From Akkermansia muciniphila (GTDB lineage Bacteria; Verrucomicrobiota; Verrucomicrobiia; Limisphaerales; SXTU01): 64,000 nucleotides of DNA. Under the pieces are notes generated by a model that saw nothing but the letters and a program-made list of their open reading frames with translations, ran no database searches and was not told where the DNA came from. Location of the stretch: NCBI GenBank assembly GCA_945874145.1, contig CAMCFN010000017.1, positions 1 through 64,000 on the forward strand, in the 5' to 3' direction. Of this stretch, positions 9,127 to 17,462 are shown piece after piece. The number at the start of each line of letters is the position of its first letter. Position 1 is the stretch's first letter. The translations under genes were made by a program, and so were the position numbers.

Positions 9127-9984
9127 TTACTTCCGAAACTCCTTGGGCAACGGGAAATAGCCGACATCTTTCACCACCTTCTGGCCTTCATCGCCCCGCA
9201 GCCAGTTGAGATAGTTGGCAATGTCGCCCTTGTCCAAGGCCGGATTGACGTAGATGTAAAGGTAACGCCAGATGGGATAGGTGCCCTTGATGACATTCTC
9301 TTCCGTCGGCTCCACTCCTGGCGAAGCATCGTCCTTCTTGATCTTCAAAGACTTCGCCCCCGCGCCATAGGCCGCGCCACCGTAACCGATGCCGTGCTTG
9401 TCCTTCGCCACGGCCTGCAGCACCGCAGCGGTGCCCGGCATGGTCTGGGCGGAGGCGGCGAAGTCCTTGCCCGACAGCACGTGTTCCTTGAAGAACTCAT
9501 AAGTGCCAGAGCTGTTCTCGCGGCTGTAAACCGTGATGCGCGCATCCGGGCCGCCCACCTGCTTCCAGTTCGTGGTCTTGCCGTTGAAGATATCCGCGAT
9601 CTGCGCGACGGTCAGCTCCTTCACCGGGTTGTCCGCACTGACGTAAACACTCAGGCCGTCCAGGCAGACCTTGTATTCGGTCGGCCGCTTGCCGAACGCC
9701 TTGATGGAGGTGGCCTGCTCGGTGGGCTTGATCTTGCGCGAGGCGTTGCAGAGGTCGGTGCTCTTGTTTTGGAGGGCGGCCAGGCCGGTGCCGGTGCCAC
9801 CGCCGGTCACCTGAATCTTCGTGTCCGGATGCTTCGACATGTAAGTCTCGGCCCACTTCTGGGCGAGCACTACGAGGGTGTCCGAACCTTTGACGGTGAT
9901 GCTGCCGGCCTGCGCAGAGGCAGCAAGGACGAGGGCCGCCGCCAGCGACGCACAGCGGAGGAGGTTGGAGGTCATATTTTTCAT
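9127..9984 (-). CDS. pstS: Periplasmic phosphate-binding protein PstS
   Basis: PstS captures phosphate in the periplasm and hands it to PstCA. I chose the ATG at 9984 (MKNMTSNLLRCASL), which gives a 285-residue precursor with a signal peptide ending at ASAQA; another ATG lies 10 codons upstream. The mature protein begins with SITVKGSDTLVVLAQ, and GGGTGTGLAAL and YSRENSSGTYEFF are the usual phosphate-contact segments. No lipobox cysteine is seen at the cleavage site, so it should be soluble in the periplasm. It lies directly downstream of the porin gene. Confidence 0.95.
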   Translation of the reverse strand: MKNMTSNLLRCASLAAALVLAASAQAGSITVKGSDTLVVLAQKWAETYMSKHPDTKIQVTGGGTGTGLAALQNKSTDLCNASRKIKPTEQATSIKAFGKRPTEYKVCLDGLSVYVSADNPVKELTVAQIADIFNGKTTNWKQVGGPDARITVYSRENSSGTYEFFKEHVLSGKDFAASAQTMPGTAAVLQAVAKDKHGIGYGGAAYGAGAKSLKIKKDDASPGVEPTEENVIKGTYPIWRYLYIYVNPALDKGDIANYLNWLRGDEGQKVVKDVGYFPLPKEFRK

Positions 9985-10052
9985 TGCGGCTAGTTTAAGG
10001 GGGCTATGTGTCAATCAGATGGCGCTCAGGTTAAGAATTCAGACGCACGGGT

Positions 10053-11543
10053 TTAGAAGTTCCACTGCAACTGCATGCCCACGCGGTTCGCATCTTCGGT
10101 GTTGGCGTAAGGGAACGTGCGCGTGTTGGTGCGCTCGAAAGAGCGCGTGTAAACCAGGGTCATCTCCACTTCCGGCCACGGGGACCACTCTATGCCAAGA
10201 TCCAACTCGTTGATTTTGGAGGCCGGGGCGTTGCCGCCGAACTTGCGGCCACCATCATAGAAATTCCATCGGCTGAAAGGAAACAAGAGCCCGTAGCTGG
10301 TCATCTGCCGGTAGTTCAACTGCACATAGCCACCGTGCAGGAACTCGGAAGTGATGCTGCGGAAATTGGGACTCAGTTCCGGGCCTTCGCCGACGTTCCA
10401 TTCGGCCTCGATGCCAAAGGGCTGCGGATACCAAATCGCATTGATGCCGGCGCGCCGATCCGCCACGCCCCCGCCCGCCGCCACCGGCAGGAGGGCCGGC
10501 GCACCGATGGCTGACACCGTCGGCACAAACCGCCCATGATACGCATGCGCTCCCAGCTCGAAGAACTGGCCGTTCGCCAGTTTGAACGGATAACTGGCCC
10601 GCGCCAGAACGTGCGGCTCACCGTTTGAATCAGACCGGTTCGGCCCTTGGCCGGAATAAGCACCCACTGCCACCACGCCGTAGTCACCAGAGCCTTTAAG
10701 CCCGAGCCGGACCAGATCCTTGAACCGCGTCCGTGCCTCCTGCGAAGCCCACATGAAGTAAACGCCCACATCCCGCTCTCCCTCCGCCGCGCTGTTCAGC
10801 GCGTCCGGCCGCTCCAGTGGCCCACGGTTCTGACTGGATTGCAGGTTGACCCAGCCGAAGGGCACCTTGCTCTGGCCGACGCGGAAGCGAAACTCCTTGT
10901 CCTTGTCCAGCGCGATGTCCGCATAAAGGTCGCGCATCTGCAATCCCGTGTCGCCCGTGCCGCCCACCGAAGCGTTGTAGTCCGATTGCCCATAAAGAAA
11001 AAGGTGGTCGGTCACATCGCCGCTCAGGATGAAGCGGCCACGACGGATGCCAAACGATTCCGCCTCCCGCACCATCCGATCCGCCGGCACGTCCAGCTCA
11101 GGACCGTTCCGGCTGAACACATGATTGAAGCGGAATTGCACATAGCCGCGCAGGCTGATGTGCTCATACCACTTGTCCTTAAGCGCGCTCCGCACCAAGG
11201 CCGAAGAAGTCCCGTCGGTCAGGCCCTTCAACTCCGACACCGCTTTCCTTTGCTGCTGCAGATCGGACTCGATGCGCTGCAAGACCCGCTCATCCGCCGT
11301 CAGTCGGTCCTCGAAGCTGGGCGGACGGGAGAGCGCGGGCGCGACGTGCGTCTGCTCGCTGGATTTTACCAGATCCTTGTATTCCTGCTCGGTGAGGGAG
11401 CCGCGATCCCGCAGGACCTTGAGCAGCTTGAGCATCGCCTCATCCGCCGCCGAGGCGGTGAGCGCCCAGCCGCAGAGAGCGGCCCCGGCGAAGGCCGCCA
11501 GTTTTTTTATCGTTCCGTCTGGTTTATGTCGCATTTGTGTCAT
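10053..11543 (-). CDS. Phosphate-selective porin (OprO/OprP type)
   Basis: The 496-residue product starts MTQMRHKPDGTIK; a second ATG follows three codons on. It has a signal peptide ending in LTASAADEA, then a short helical segment (RDRGSLTEQEYKDLV) and a predicted coiled coil (about residues 60-90). The rest is a beta-barrel of the porin O/P family (SLRGYVQFRFNHVF, RRGRFILSGDV), ending in phenylalanine (MQLQWNF), the usual outer-membrane assembly signal. Position just upstream of pstS on the same strand supports phosphate as the substrate. An N-terminal coiled coil before the barrel is typical of trimeric porins of this family. Confidence 0.9.
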   Translation of the reverse strand: MTQMRHKPDGTIKKLAAFAGAALCGWALTASAADEAMLKLLKVLRDRGSLTEQEYKDLVKSSEQTHVAPALSRPPSFEDRLTADERVLQRIESDLQQQRKAVSELKGLTDGTSSALVRSALKDKWYEHISLRGYVQFRFNHVFSRNGPELDVPADRMVREAESFGIRRGRFILSGDVTDHLFLYGQSDYNASVGGTGDTGLQMRDLYADIALDKDKEFRFRVGQSKVPFGWVNLQSSQNRGPLERPDALNSAAEGERDVGVYFMWASQEARTRFKDLVRLGLKGSGDYGVVAVGAYSGQGPNRSDSNGEPHVLARASYPFKLANGQFFELGAHAYHGRFVPTVSAIGAPALLPVAAGGGVADRRAGINAIWYPQPFGIEAEWNVGEGPELSPNFRSITSEFLHGGYVQLNYRQMTSYGLLFPFSRWNFYDGGRKFGGNAPASKINELDLGIEWSPWPEVEMTLVYTRSFERTNTRTFPYANTEDANRVGMQLQWNF

Positions 11544-11973
11544 CTGAGTTGCGCGCAGGTGAATCTTTTTAACTTTCAACGGCCTTAGCCTAGCCGGGCT
11601 CCGTGACGACTGTATGTCTGGATTGTTACGATCCTGTTCCGCCCTCTTGTCCGTAGCATGCCCAAGCGCAGGACGCATCCACCATGAAACAACCTCCGTG
11701 GATGCAAAAATCTCCTATCCGGTGCTGTGGCTGAAGAATTGGAGCGCACGTTCACGCCGCAGAAGTGGGCGTGGGACTACCGGCTTCCAGATAGGCACTT
11801 TCCAACGAGCATTCTGTGGCCTAAACGCCACTCACGTAATCCGCCAAAGGTAACAATCTGTTGGTGAGTAACCGCACCTGTCCCCCACCAACAATGAAGA
11901 CCATCTTGTCGATCAACCTGAGATTGGCTTCGACGTTTGGCGGGATACTTCCCCGGCGCTAGCGAGAGCCGCT
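11544..11973. other. Intergenic stretch upstream of the porin
   Basis: No gene can be supported in these 430 bases. On the plus strand a short open stretch near 11728-11870 reads EELERTFTPQKWAWDYRLP, which looks protein-like but lacks a start and could not be assigned; it may be a remnant. The porin/pst promoter should lie close to 11543, but I found no clear -35/-10 pair or Pho box. Confidence 0.4.
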
Positions 11974-12531
11974 TCAGCCACGCGAGGTTGAAGACGTAGT
12001 GGTTCTTGCTGGTGATGCGTTGCACGCGGCTGTCAGGCGTGCCTTGCGAAAATATTGCGACGTCGCTCCCGTGCGCCCGAGGTAGCTGCCGAGGCGATTC
12101 ACGCCATCGGTCTTGCCCGCGAAGGCGGAGGGCAACTCGCCCGCGCCCACCCAGAGCATGCGGCTTTGCGAGGCGAATAGTGCAGCGAATAGTGCAGCGT
12201 GGTGCCTTTATCGCCGTTGGGCGGACTGCTGTGCTTGAACCCGCCTACGAGCTTGTTCTTCCAGCCCTGCTGGAACCACACCATGTCGGCGGCGTCCGCA
12301 AACCCCTTGAACTGCGCCGCTGGTCCGCCCATGTAGGTTGGCGTGCCGAAGACGATGGCGTCGGACTTCGCGAAGTGCGCGAAGTCCGCCTCGTTCTGGT
12401 AGCGGCCCTCGACGATGTCCTTGCCTGGGGGCGGTGACATCGGGCACGGACGCGACGCCGGCGTGAACCGCCTCCGCCATCTGAAGGGTATGGCCGGAGC
12501 CGGAGCAGTGGATGATGGATACGCTGGTCAG
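11974..12531 (-). pseudogene. Flavodoxin-type NAD(P)H reductase, frameshifted
   Basis: Pieces in three frames together make a flavodoxin-fold FMN reductase. The first frame reads SVSIIHCSGSGHTLQMAEAV (the FMN phosphate-loop region) but starts from CTG rather than ATG. Near a run of five C (about 12428) the frame shifts to GRYQNEADFAHFAKSDA, then IVFGTPTYMGGPAAQFKGF. Near 12195 it shifts again to SRMLWVGAGELPSAFAGK and GVNRLGSYLG. A 12-base tandem duplication (GCGAATAGTGCA twice, 12173-12196) sits at the second break. The normal gene would make a soluble quinone or FMN reductase. It is downstream of pirin on the same strand, so the two were probably one transcript. Confidence 0.75.
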
Positions 12532-12551
12532 GTTGTGTGTTGGGTTGAGGG

Positions 12552-13244
12552 TTAGTTGAGGTCGAACAGGAGCAATTGGGCGGGCTGGCTGGCGGTGAGC
12601 GTCAGCGTGGAGGCTTCGCTCACCACCGCCGCGTCGCCGCCGTTTAGCACAGCGCCGTTCAACGTCACCTCACCTTCTGCGAGGTGGAGCCACGCGTGAC
12701 GGCCGGCAACGAGCGAATGTGAGACCTGCTGGCCGGGTTGGAGCTTGGCCAGCCAGAGGTCCGCGTCCTGATGGATGGCGATGGAGCCGTCGCGACCCGA
12801 CTTGCTCGCGACCAGATGCAGCGTGCCGGGAGCCGCATTAGCAAACGACTGCTCCGCATAGCGCGGCGTCATGCCCTTGCGGTCGGGCTGAATCCAGATT
12901 TGCAGCAGCCGCACGGCTTCCGTTGCGGAAGGATTGAACTCGCTGTGGCGCACGCCGGTGCCAGCGGCCATGTATTGCACGTCGCCCGATCGGATGACGC
13001 GGCCGTTGCCCATTGAGTCCTTGTGCTCCAGCGCGCCGCCCAGGATATAGGTGATGATTTCCATATCGCGGTGCGGGTGCATACCGAAGCCGCCGCCGGG
13101 CAGCACGAGATCGTCGTTGATGACCCGCAGGCTGCGGAAGCCCAGCCACTGCGGGTCGTGGTAATCCGCAAAGCTGAAGGTGTGATAACTGTCCAGCCAC
13201 CCGTGGTTCGCGTGGCCCCGCTCGTTCGCTCTTCGTATTTTCAT
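12552..13244 (-). CDS. Pirin family protein
   Basis: The 230-residue product (MKIRRANERGHANHG) has the bicupin pirin layout. The N-terminal cupin carries the metal ligands in MHPHRDMEIITY and the ELxH-like GVRHSEFNPS. The C-terminal cupin (LLFDLN end) is degenerate, as usual. Bacterial pirins act as quercetin 2,3-dioxygenases or redox-linked regulators; the substrate here cannot be told. The ATG at 13244 was chosen because the protein motif begins there. It is divergent from the LysR gene with an 85-base shared upstream region. Confidence 0.93.
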   Translation of the reverse strand: MKIRRANERGHANHGWLDSYHTFSFADYHDPQWLGFRSLRVINDDLVLPGGGFGMHPHRDMEIITYILGGALEHKDSMGNGRVIRSGDVQYMAAGTGVRHSEFNPSATEAVRLLQIWIQPDRKGMTPRYAEQSFANAAPGTLHLVASKSGRDGSIAIHQDADLWLAKLQPGQQVSHSLVAGRHAWLHLAEGEVTLNGAVLNGGDAAVVSEASTLTLTASQPAQLLLFDLN

Positions 13245-13299
13245 GGCCAGAAGGTGCCACGCGTGACCCCGTCTTGGGAAAGACCGTGTTCCTTGCCTC

Positions 13300-13320
13300 A
13301 GCATAACCAATGGGTATGCT
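13300..13320. promoter_or_regulatory. Palindrome between pirin and lysR, likely LysR operator
   Basis: The 21-base site begins AGCATA and ends TATGCT, and nine of ten base pairs match around the centre. It contains a T-N11-A core typical of LysR-type binding sites. It sits 9 bases before the lysR start and within the shared region that drives pirin, so it could serve both autoregulation and pirin control. Confidence 0.6.
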
Positions 13321-13329
13321 CGCCCGCGC

Positions 13330-14229
13330 ATGGAACTCCGCCATCTCCGCTACTTCGTCGCCGTGGCCGAGGCGGAGAACGTCTCCCGCGCGGCGCTGAA
13401 CCTCCACGTGTCGCAGCCGGCCTTGAGCCGGCAGATTCGCGACTTGGAGGAGGAGCTTAGCCTGTCCCTGCTGGAACGGACCGCGAAGTCCGTGCAGCTG
13501 ACGGAGACCGGTCGGGTGTTCCTCGTCGAGTCGCGCGCCGTGCTGCAACGCGCGGCGGAAGCCGTGAGCGCCGCCAAGGCCGTGGCCGTCAGCGAGCACG
13601 GGGAACTTCACATCGGGTATGCGCCAACCCTCACGGCGCGGATGCTGCCGCCAGCCCTGCGTGCGTTTCAGGCCGCGAAGCCCAGCGTGCGCGTCCTGCT
13701 GCACGACTTGTCCACCGAGGAGATGCTGGCCGGTCTGCGGGAAGGAAAGTTGCAACTCGCCTTGCTCGCCCGTCCGTGGAAGGCCGCACTGCGCGGTTTG
13801 CGTTTCGAGGCCTTGGGAGTAGACCCGTTGCGGCTGGCCGTTGCGCCGAATCACCCCTTCGCCCGGCGACGCAGCGTGACGTTGACCGAGGCGGCCCGCG
13901 AACCGTTCGTCGCCTATCGTCACGCGGAGTATCCCGATTACTACTCAATGCTCAGCGCCACGTTCGCGCGAACAAAAGCCACGCCGCGCATCGCGGAGGA
14001 GCACGACGGCGTTTCGAGCCTGATTTCGGCGGTCGAGGCCGGGCAAGGGGTGGCGCTGGTGACGGCGTCGTTGGCCTGTCTCGCCGGGCAGCGGTTAAAA
14101 CTGGTGCCACTGACTCCCGCCCCAGCCCCGCTAGTCATTGGAGTGTGCTCGCCGAAGGCCGCGTTAGTCTCACTTGTTGGGAGTTTTCTGCGCAGCATAA
14201 AAGACACAATGGTGGCTGAGAAACGGTAA
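13330..14229 (+). CDS. LysR-type transcriptional regulator
   Basis: The 299-residue protein has the winged helix-turn-helix at residues 1-60 (MELRHLRYFVAVAEAENVSR, then LHVSQPALSRQIRDLE) and a periplasmic-binding-protein-like effector domain (HIGYAPTLTARML onward). It is divergent from pirin and the broken flavin reductase, so those are its most likely targets, as many LysR regulators control a divergent neighbour. The effector is unknown; a quinone or aromatic compound would suit the target genes but that is inference. Confidence 0.92.
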   Translation: MELRHLRYFVAVAEAENVSRAALNLHVSQPALSRQIRDLEEELSLSLLERTAKSVQLTETGRVFLVESRAVLQRAAEAVSAAKAVAVSEHGELHIGYAPTLTARMLPPALRAFQAAKPSVRVLLHDLSTEEMLAGLREGKLQLALLARPWKAALRGLRFEALGVDPLRLAVAPNHPFARRRSVTLTEAAREPFVAYRHAEYPDYYSMLSATFARTKATPRIAEEHDGVSSLISAVEAGQGVALVTASLACLAGQRLKLVPLTPAPAPLVIGVCSPKAALVSLVGSFLRSIKDTMVAEKR

Positions 14230-14589
14230 AGCTCCGACACCACCCTGGCTTATCGGGTGCTCGCTTCGTCGTCTGACTCTTCCGGGACGCTGAAGCGGAG
14301 TCAGGTCCTGACTGGAACCGCCGCTGCGCTCGTTGCAATACGGCGAAGTAGCGCCGGATGCGGGCGAGGCTTGAGGTGGTGGGGCGGCATCGAGTCGCAT
14401 CCTACTCGACGATGAACCCCTCGCTGGTGGCTGGAAGCTAGACCCTACGTCGACCAGCTCACGCGCGTTGGGCGCGGGACAAACCAGCTCGTATGCGCCT
14501 CCAGTTTGATGCGGCGCACGCGACGGCGGTAGAGGCCCGAGGTTGGCGACCAGACTGTTGATGACGCTCTGCAAACCAGCGGATGAATT
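14230..14589. other. Gene-free stretch after lysR
   Basis: No intact gene is supported in these 360 bases. All frames give low-complexity, Arg/Ser-rich translations without recognisable motifs. The right part may hold the decayed remainder of the antiporter remnant to its right, which would be read on the minus strand. Confidence 0.4.
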
Positions 14590-14988
14590 CCGACGGGCTG
14601 GGATAACCGCCACGACCAGCACGACGAACACGAATTTGGCCCGTGAAGTTCAGCCCTTCGATGTCAGCGACGGCGTCCACGACGGAGCGATGCAGCACGG
14701 CGATGCCGAGCAGCAAACCTGCTGTCCACAGGCCGAAGACAACTTCGGTCTCGGCCAGAAAACGCCGGCTGTTCTCCGTGACCGACCCAAGCGAATATTG
14801 GTGTGCCCAATGCGCGAAGCGTTTCACCGCGAAGGGGTGCAGCACGGCGAGCGCGAAGAAGACGGTGGCCCGGGGTCCCGATCGCGCCCGGAGGACGGCT
14901 CTGCGCGCAGCACCAGCCGCGTCTCCAGTGCAAGAGCCCCTACGCAGAAAACGCCAAGCAGAAGACCAATTGACGGCCCAAGCTCCAT
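14590..14988 (-). pseudogene. Remnant of a putative Na+/H+ antiporter
   Basis: The central frame carries FFALAVLHPFAVKRFAHWAH, then AETEVVFGLWTAGLLLG and IEGLNFTG (about 14640-14880). These match the N-terminal pattern of the bacterial 'putative Na+/H+ antiporter' membrane family (ALAVLHTF, GEVEVVFGLW, NFTEPLFVFV). After NFT the continuation FVFVVLVVAVIPARR is in a different frame (about 14590-14634), and an upstream hydrophobic stretch (SIGLLLGVFCVGALALE) is in a third. The rest of the roughly 400-residue protein is not recognisable. So this is a truncated, frameshifted relic. Confidence 0.5.
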
Positions 14989-15004
14989 CCACCAATTTAC
15001 GCCC

Positions 15005-15574
15005 ATGAAAAAACTACTTCTCCCCGCCCTCCTCGTTGCCCTCACCCTGCCCGTCCGTGCTGCGGACCAAGCCAAGCCCGCTGGCAAGCCGGTCACGGCC
15101 ACCTTCTACATCACCGAGGTGAAGTGCAGCAGTTGCGCCAGCTCCATTGATGAGTCGCTGCGCAAGCTGCCCACCGTCACCAAGGTGGACGACCTCAGCG
15201 AGAGCACCGGCTTCGCCGTCATCACCTTCGACCCGCAGACCGTCAGCTACCATCAGGTCGCGCAAGCCGTCTTCGCGGCCGCGCCGGTGCATGGCGACGC
15301 CTACGTGGCCACGCTCAAATTCACCATCCCCGGCTACGCCAAGGGCGACAACGCCGCCAAGGTGGACGCCATCTTCGCCAAGCATAAGAGCAACGTCCGC
15401 GTGGAGTTGAAGAACAAAGCCAAGGGCGAATTTCTCCTCAGCTTCGAACCGCTCACCGTCGCCGCCGGCAAGAAGGGGCCGCAAGGCTGGAACCTCGACC
15501 AGTTCGTCTCCGCCATTCAGGAACCCGCGCCGAAGGGCCTCGGGCTCCCCATCGAAGTCGCCTCGGAGAAGTAG
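15005..15574 (+). CDS. Secreted HMA-domain protein
   Basis: The 189-residue protein starts MKKLLLPALLVALTL with a signal peptide ending in VRAA. It contains one heavy-metal-associated-like fold (TATFYITEVKCSSCASSI) with Cys41 and Cys44 as the likely metal pair, and a second ferredoxin-like half (YVATLKFTIPGYAKG) without cysteines. HMA domains bind Cu(I), Zn or Hg; a periplasmic location suggests metal scavenging or delivery. A longer frame upstream is not coding because the signal peptide marks the real start. No metal transporter gene is adjacent. Confidence 0.85.
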   Translation: MKKLLLPALLVALTLPVRAADQAKPAGKPVTATFYITEVKCSSCASSIDESLRKLPTVTKVDDLSESTGFAVITFDPQTVSYHQVAQAVFAAAPVHGDAYVATLKFTIPGYAKGDNAAKVDAIFAKHKSNVRVELKNKAKGEFLLSFEPLTVAAGKKGPQGWNLDQFVSAIQEPAPKGLGLPIEVASEK

Positions 15575-15675
15575 GCCCCTGCCCGGTTTAGGGCGAAGGC
15601 TGAAGGGCTCGCACACGATGGATTGCGCGTGAAGCGCTGGCTCCATTCGATTACTCCCTGCTTTAGAACTCGGGA

Positions 15676-17271
15676 CTAACCCAGTCGCCCCTGCAACACC
15701 GGCCGGGTGTCTTTTCCGCCCCGCAGCTTCGCGAGGCTGTTGAGAAAGCTCAACTGCACGCGGTCGCCTTCGAAGCGGCACGTCACGGAGTCGTGGTGCG
15801 GCGTCTCGTAGTAGCGGTGCATCAGTTCCAGCGAGTTGACCTCCGTCCACGCCACACTCGTGGCGACTTTGTGCGCCGTCCCGGGCTTCGGGGCCCCGCC
15901 GGTGATCAGTCGCGGCGGCGTGCCGGGCAGGTTCGTCTCGCCCCGTTCCCAGCGGCCGAAGCCACCGGCGAGCACATGTTCTCCTTTGGCTCCGCGCAAC
16001 CGCAGCACACACCGGTCTTTTTCAAACGTAAACATGAGGCTCTGGAAGCCGCCCTCGTTCGCCTCAAGCTGGAAGGGCTTACCGGCAATCCGCGCGGCCG
16101 TCGGCGAGGTGGCCTGGCCTGTCGGCATCGCCAAGGCCAGCGACGCCAGTGTCTTCGCCAATGCCCCCTGCCCTGTCCTGTCTGCCGGCAACGGCTGGGC
16201 CTGGCACGAGGGCAGCATGTGCTCCCAGACCAAGTCCAGCACGCCCTGCATATTGGAAGTCTCCGCCGTCATCGCGATGACGGCATCCTGCTCGGGCAGC
16301 ATGACCGTGAATTGTCCGAACGCCCCGTCGCCGCGAAAGGCTCCGTGCTGGCTGCGCCAGAACTGATAGCCGTAGCCCTGCTGCCAGTCGTTCTTCTCCC
16401 TAGGCCGGCTTAGTTTCGCGGGCACGGGCTGCTGAATCTTGAAGGTCGTCGCCTCCGCCACCCACGCCTCCGGCAGCAACTGCCGCCCATTCCACTTCCC
16501 TTGCTGCAAGAAGAGCTGGCCGAACTTCGCCAGGGCCTCGGTCGGCACGCTCAAACCCCAGCCGCCCACATCCCGCCCTTGCGGACACTGCTCCCACGTC
16601 GCTCCGGTGATGCCCAGCGGCTCAAATAACCGGGGCGTGAGGTAGTTCAAGATCCGCTGTCCTGTCACCTGCTGCACGATGGCCGAGCACATGTAGGTCG
16701 CCGCGCTGTTATACATGAACACGCTTCCTGGCGCGTGCGCGACCGGCTGCGCGAGAAAGCTCCGCACCCAGTTCGGATCTTTGATCATCGTCTGCGTCGG
16801 CTCCTTCTCATTGCCCGTCGCCATGGCCAGCAAGTCCTTCACCCGCATCGCCGCGAGCAGATCACTCACCTTCTCCGGCAGCTCCTTGGGGAAGAAGGAC
16901 ACCACGCGATCCTCCACCGTCAGCTTGCCTTCCGTCACCGCAAAGCCCACGGCCGTCGAAGTGAAACTCTTGCTCATCGAATACAGCGTGTGGTTAAACG
17001 CTGGCGCATAGGGCGTCCACCACCCCTCGCTCACCACGCGCCCATGCCGTGCCAGCATGAAGCTGTGCAACTCGTGCTTGCCGCGCGCAATGCCGTCCAG
17101 AAACGCGAGCACGCCAGCCGCCGCCACGCCCTCCGCCTCCGGCGTGCTGCGCGGCAAGGCCCCCCGCATCGGAGCCAGCGCGGCGGATGAGCGCGGCAGA
17201 AAGGAAACCAAGCCAAGACCCGCAGCGCCCAAGCTGACCCGTTGAAGGAATAATCTGCGATTCAGCGACAT
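15676..17271 (-). CDS. Tat-exported serine hydrolase (beta-lactamase class C family)
   Basis: The 531-residue product begins MSLNRRLFLQRVSLGAAG, a twin-arginine signal. The catalytic SxxK motif is SMSK at residues 98-101, the YxN-type motif is YNS at 187-189, and a third conserved segment is GDGAFGQFTVMLPEQDAV. This is the penicillin-binding-protein-like fold used by esterases and D-amino-acid hydrolases; a true beta-lactamase role is not implied. A C-terminal domain of about 150 residues (from FQLEANEGGFQSL) follows. It is divergent from cysS, and the ATG at 17271 was taken because the Tat motif starts there. Confidence 0.88.
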   Translation of the reverse strand: MSLNRRLFLQRVSLGAAGLGLVSFLPRSSAALAPMRGALPRSTPEAEGVAAAGVLAFLDGIARGKHELHSFMLARHGRVVSEGWWTPYAPAFNHTLYSMSKSFTSTAVGFAVTEGKLTVEDRVVSFFPKELPEKVSDLLAAMRVKDLLAMATGNEKEPTQTMIKDPNWVRSFLAQPVAHAPGSVFMYNSAATYMCSAIVQQVTGQRILNYLTPRLFEPLGITGATWEQCPQGRDVGGWGLSVPTEALAKFGQLFLQQGKWNGRQLLPEAWVAEATTFKIQQPVPAKLSRPREKNDWQQGYGYQFWRSQHGAFRGDGAFGQFTVMLPEQDAVIAMTAETSNMQGVLDLVWEHMLPSCQAQPLPADRTGQGALAKTLASLALAMPTGQATSPTAARIAGKPFQLEANEGGFQSLMFTFEKDRCVLRLRGAKGEHVLAGGFGRWERGETNLPGTPPRLITGGAPKPGTAHKVATSVAWTEVNSLELMHRYYETPHHDSVTCRFEGDRVQLSFLNSLAKLRGGKDTRPVLQGRLG

Positions 17272-17399
17272 GGCCGACAGCATTTCGCCCGCCGTAGCTG
17301 AAGACAAGCACACGCTGCAAAACGTCTCGCCCACCGGAACGAGGGCCTACCACGGGGCAGGAGCAAGCGGTGTCTGTGTGCGCCCCGGTTCAGCCAGCT

Positions 17400-17445
17400 T
17401 CGCATTTTGCATTTTGCACTTTGAACTTCGCTCCCCGAACCCTAC
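17400..17445. repeat. TTTTGCA word-repeat spacer before cysS
   Basis: The bases before cysS repeat the word CATTTTG (CATTTTGCATTTTGCACTTT) and then AACTTCG. It is one of several spacers in this window made of repeated 7- to 10-base words. No function is evident. Confidence 0.5.
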
Positions 17446-17462
17446 CGTCCGCCCCATTTGAC

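Noticed and set aside
11610-11640. Possible Pho box upstream of the porin (TTGTTAC-N4-CTGTTCC)
   Set aside because: Only loosely like the known CTGTCAT repeat and in the orientation facing away from the porin gene.
11728-11870. Protein-like reading EELERTFTPQKWAWDYRLP
   Set aside because: No start codon, no recognised family and too short to call as a gene; mentioned only as a possible remnant.
14543-15004. Upstream extension of the HMA-domain gene
   Set aside because: The extension overlaps an antiporter remnant on the other strand, and a clear signal peptide begins at 15005.
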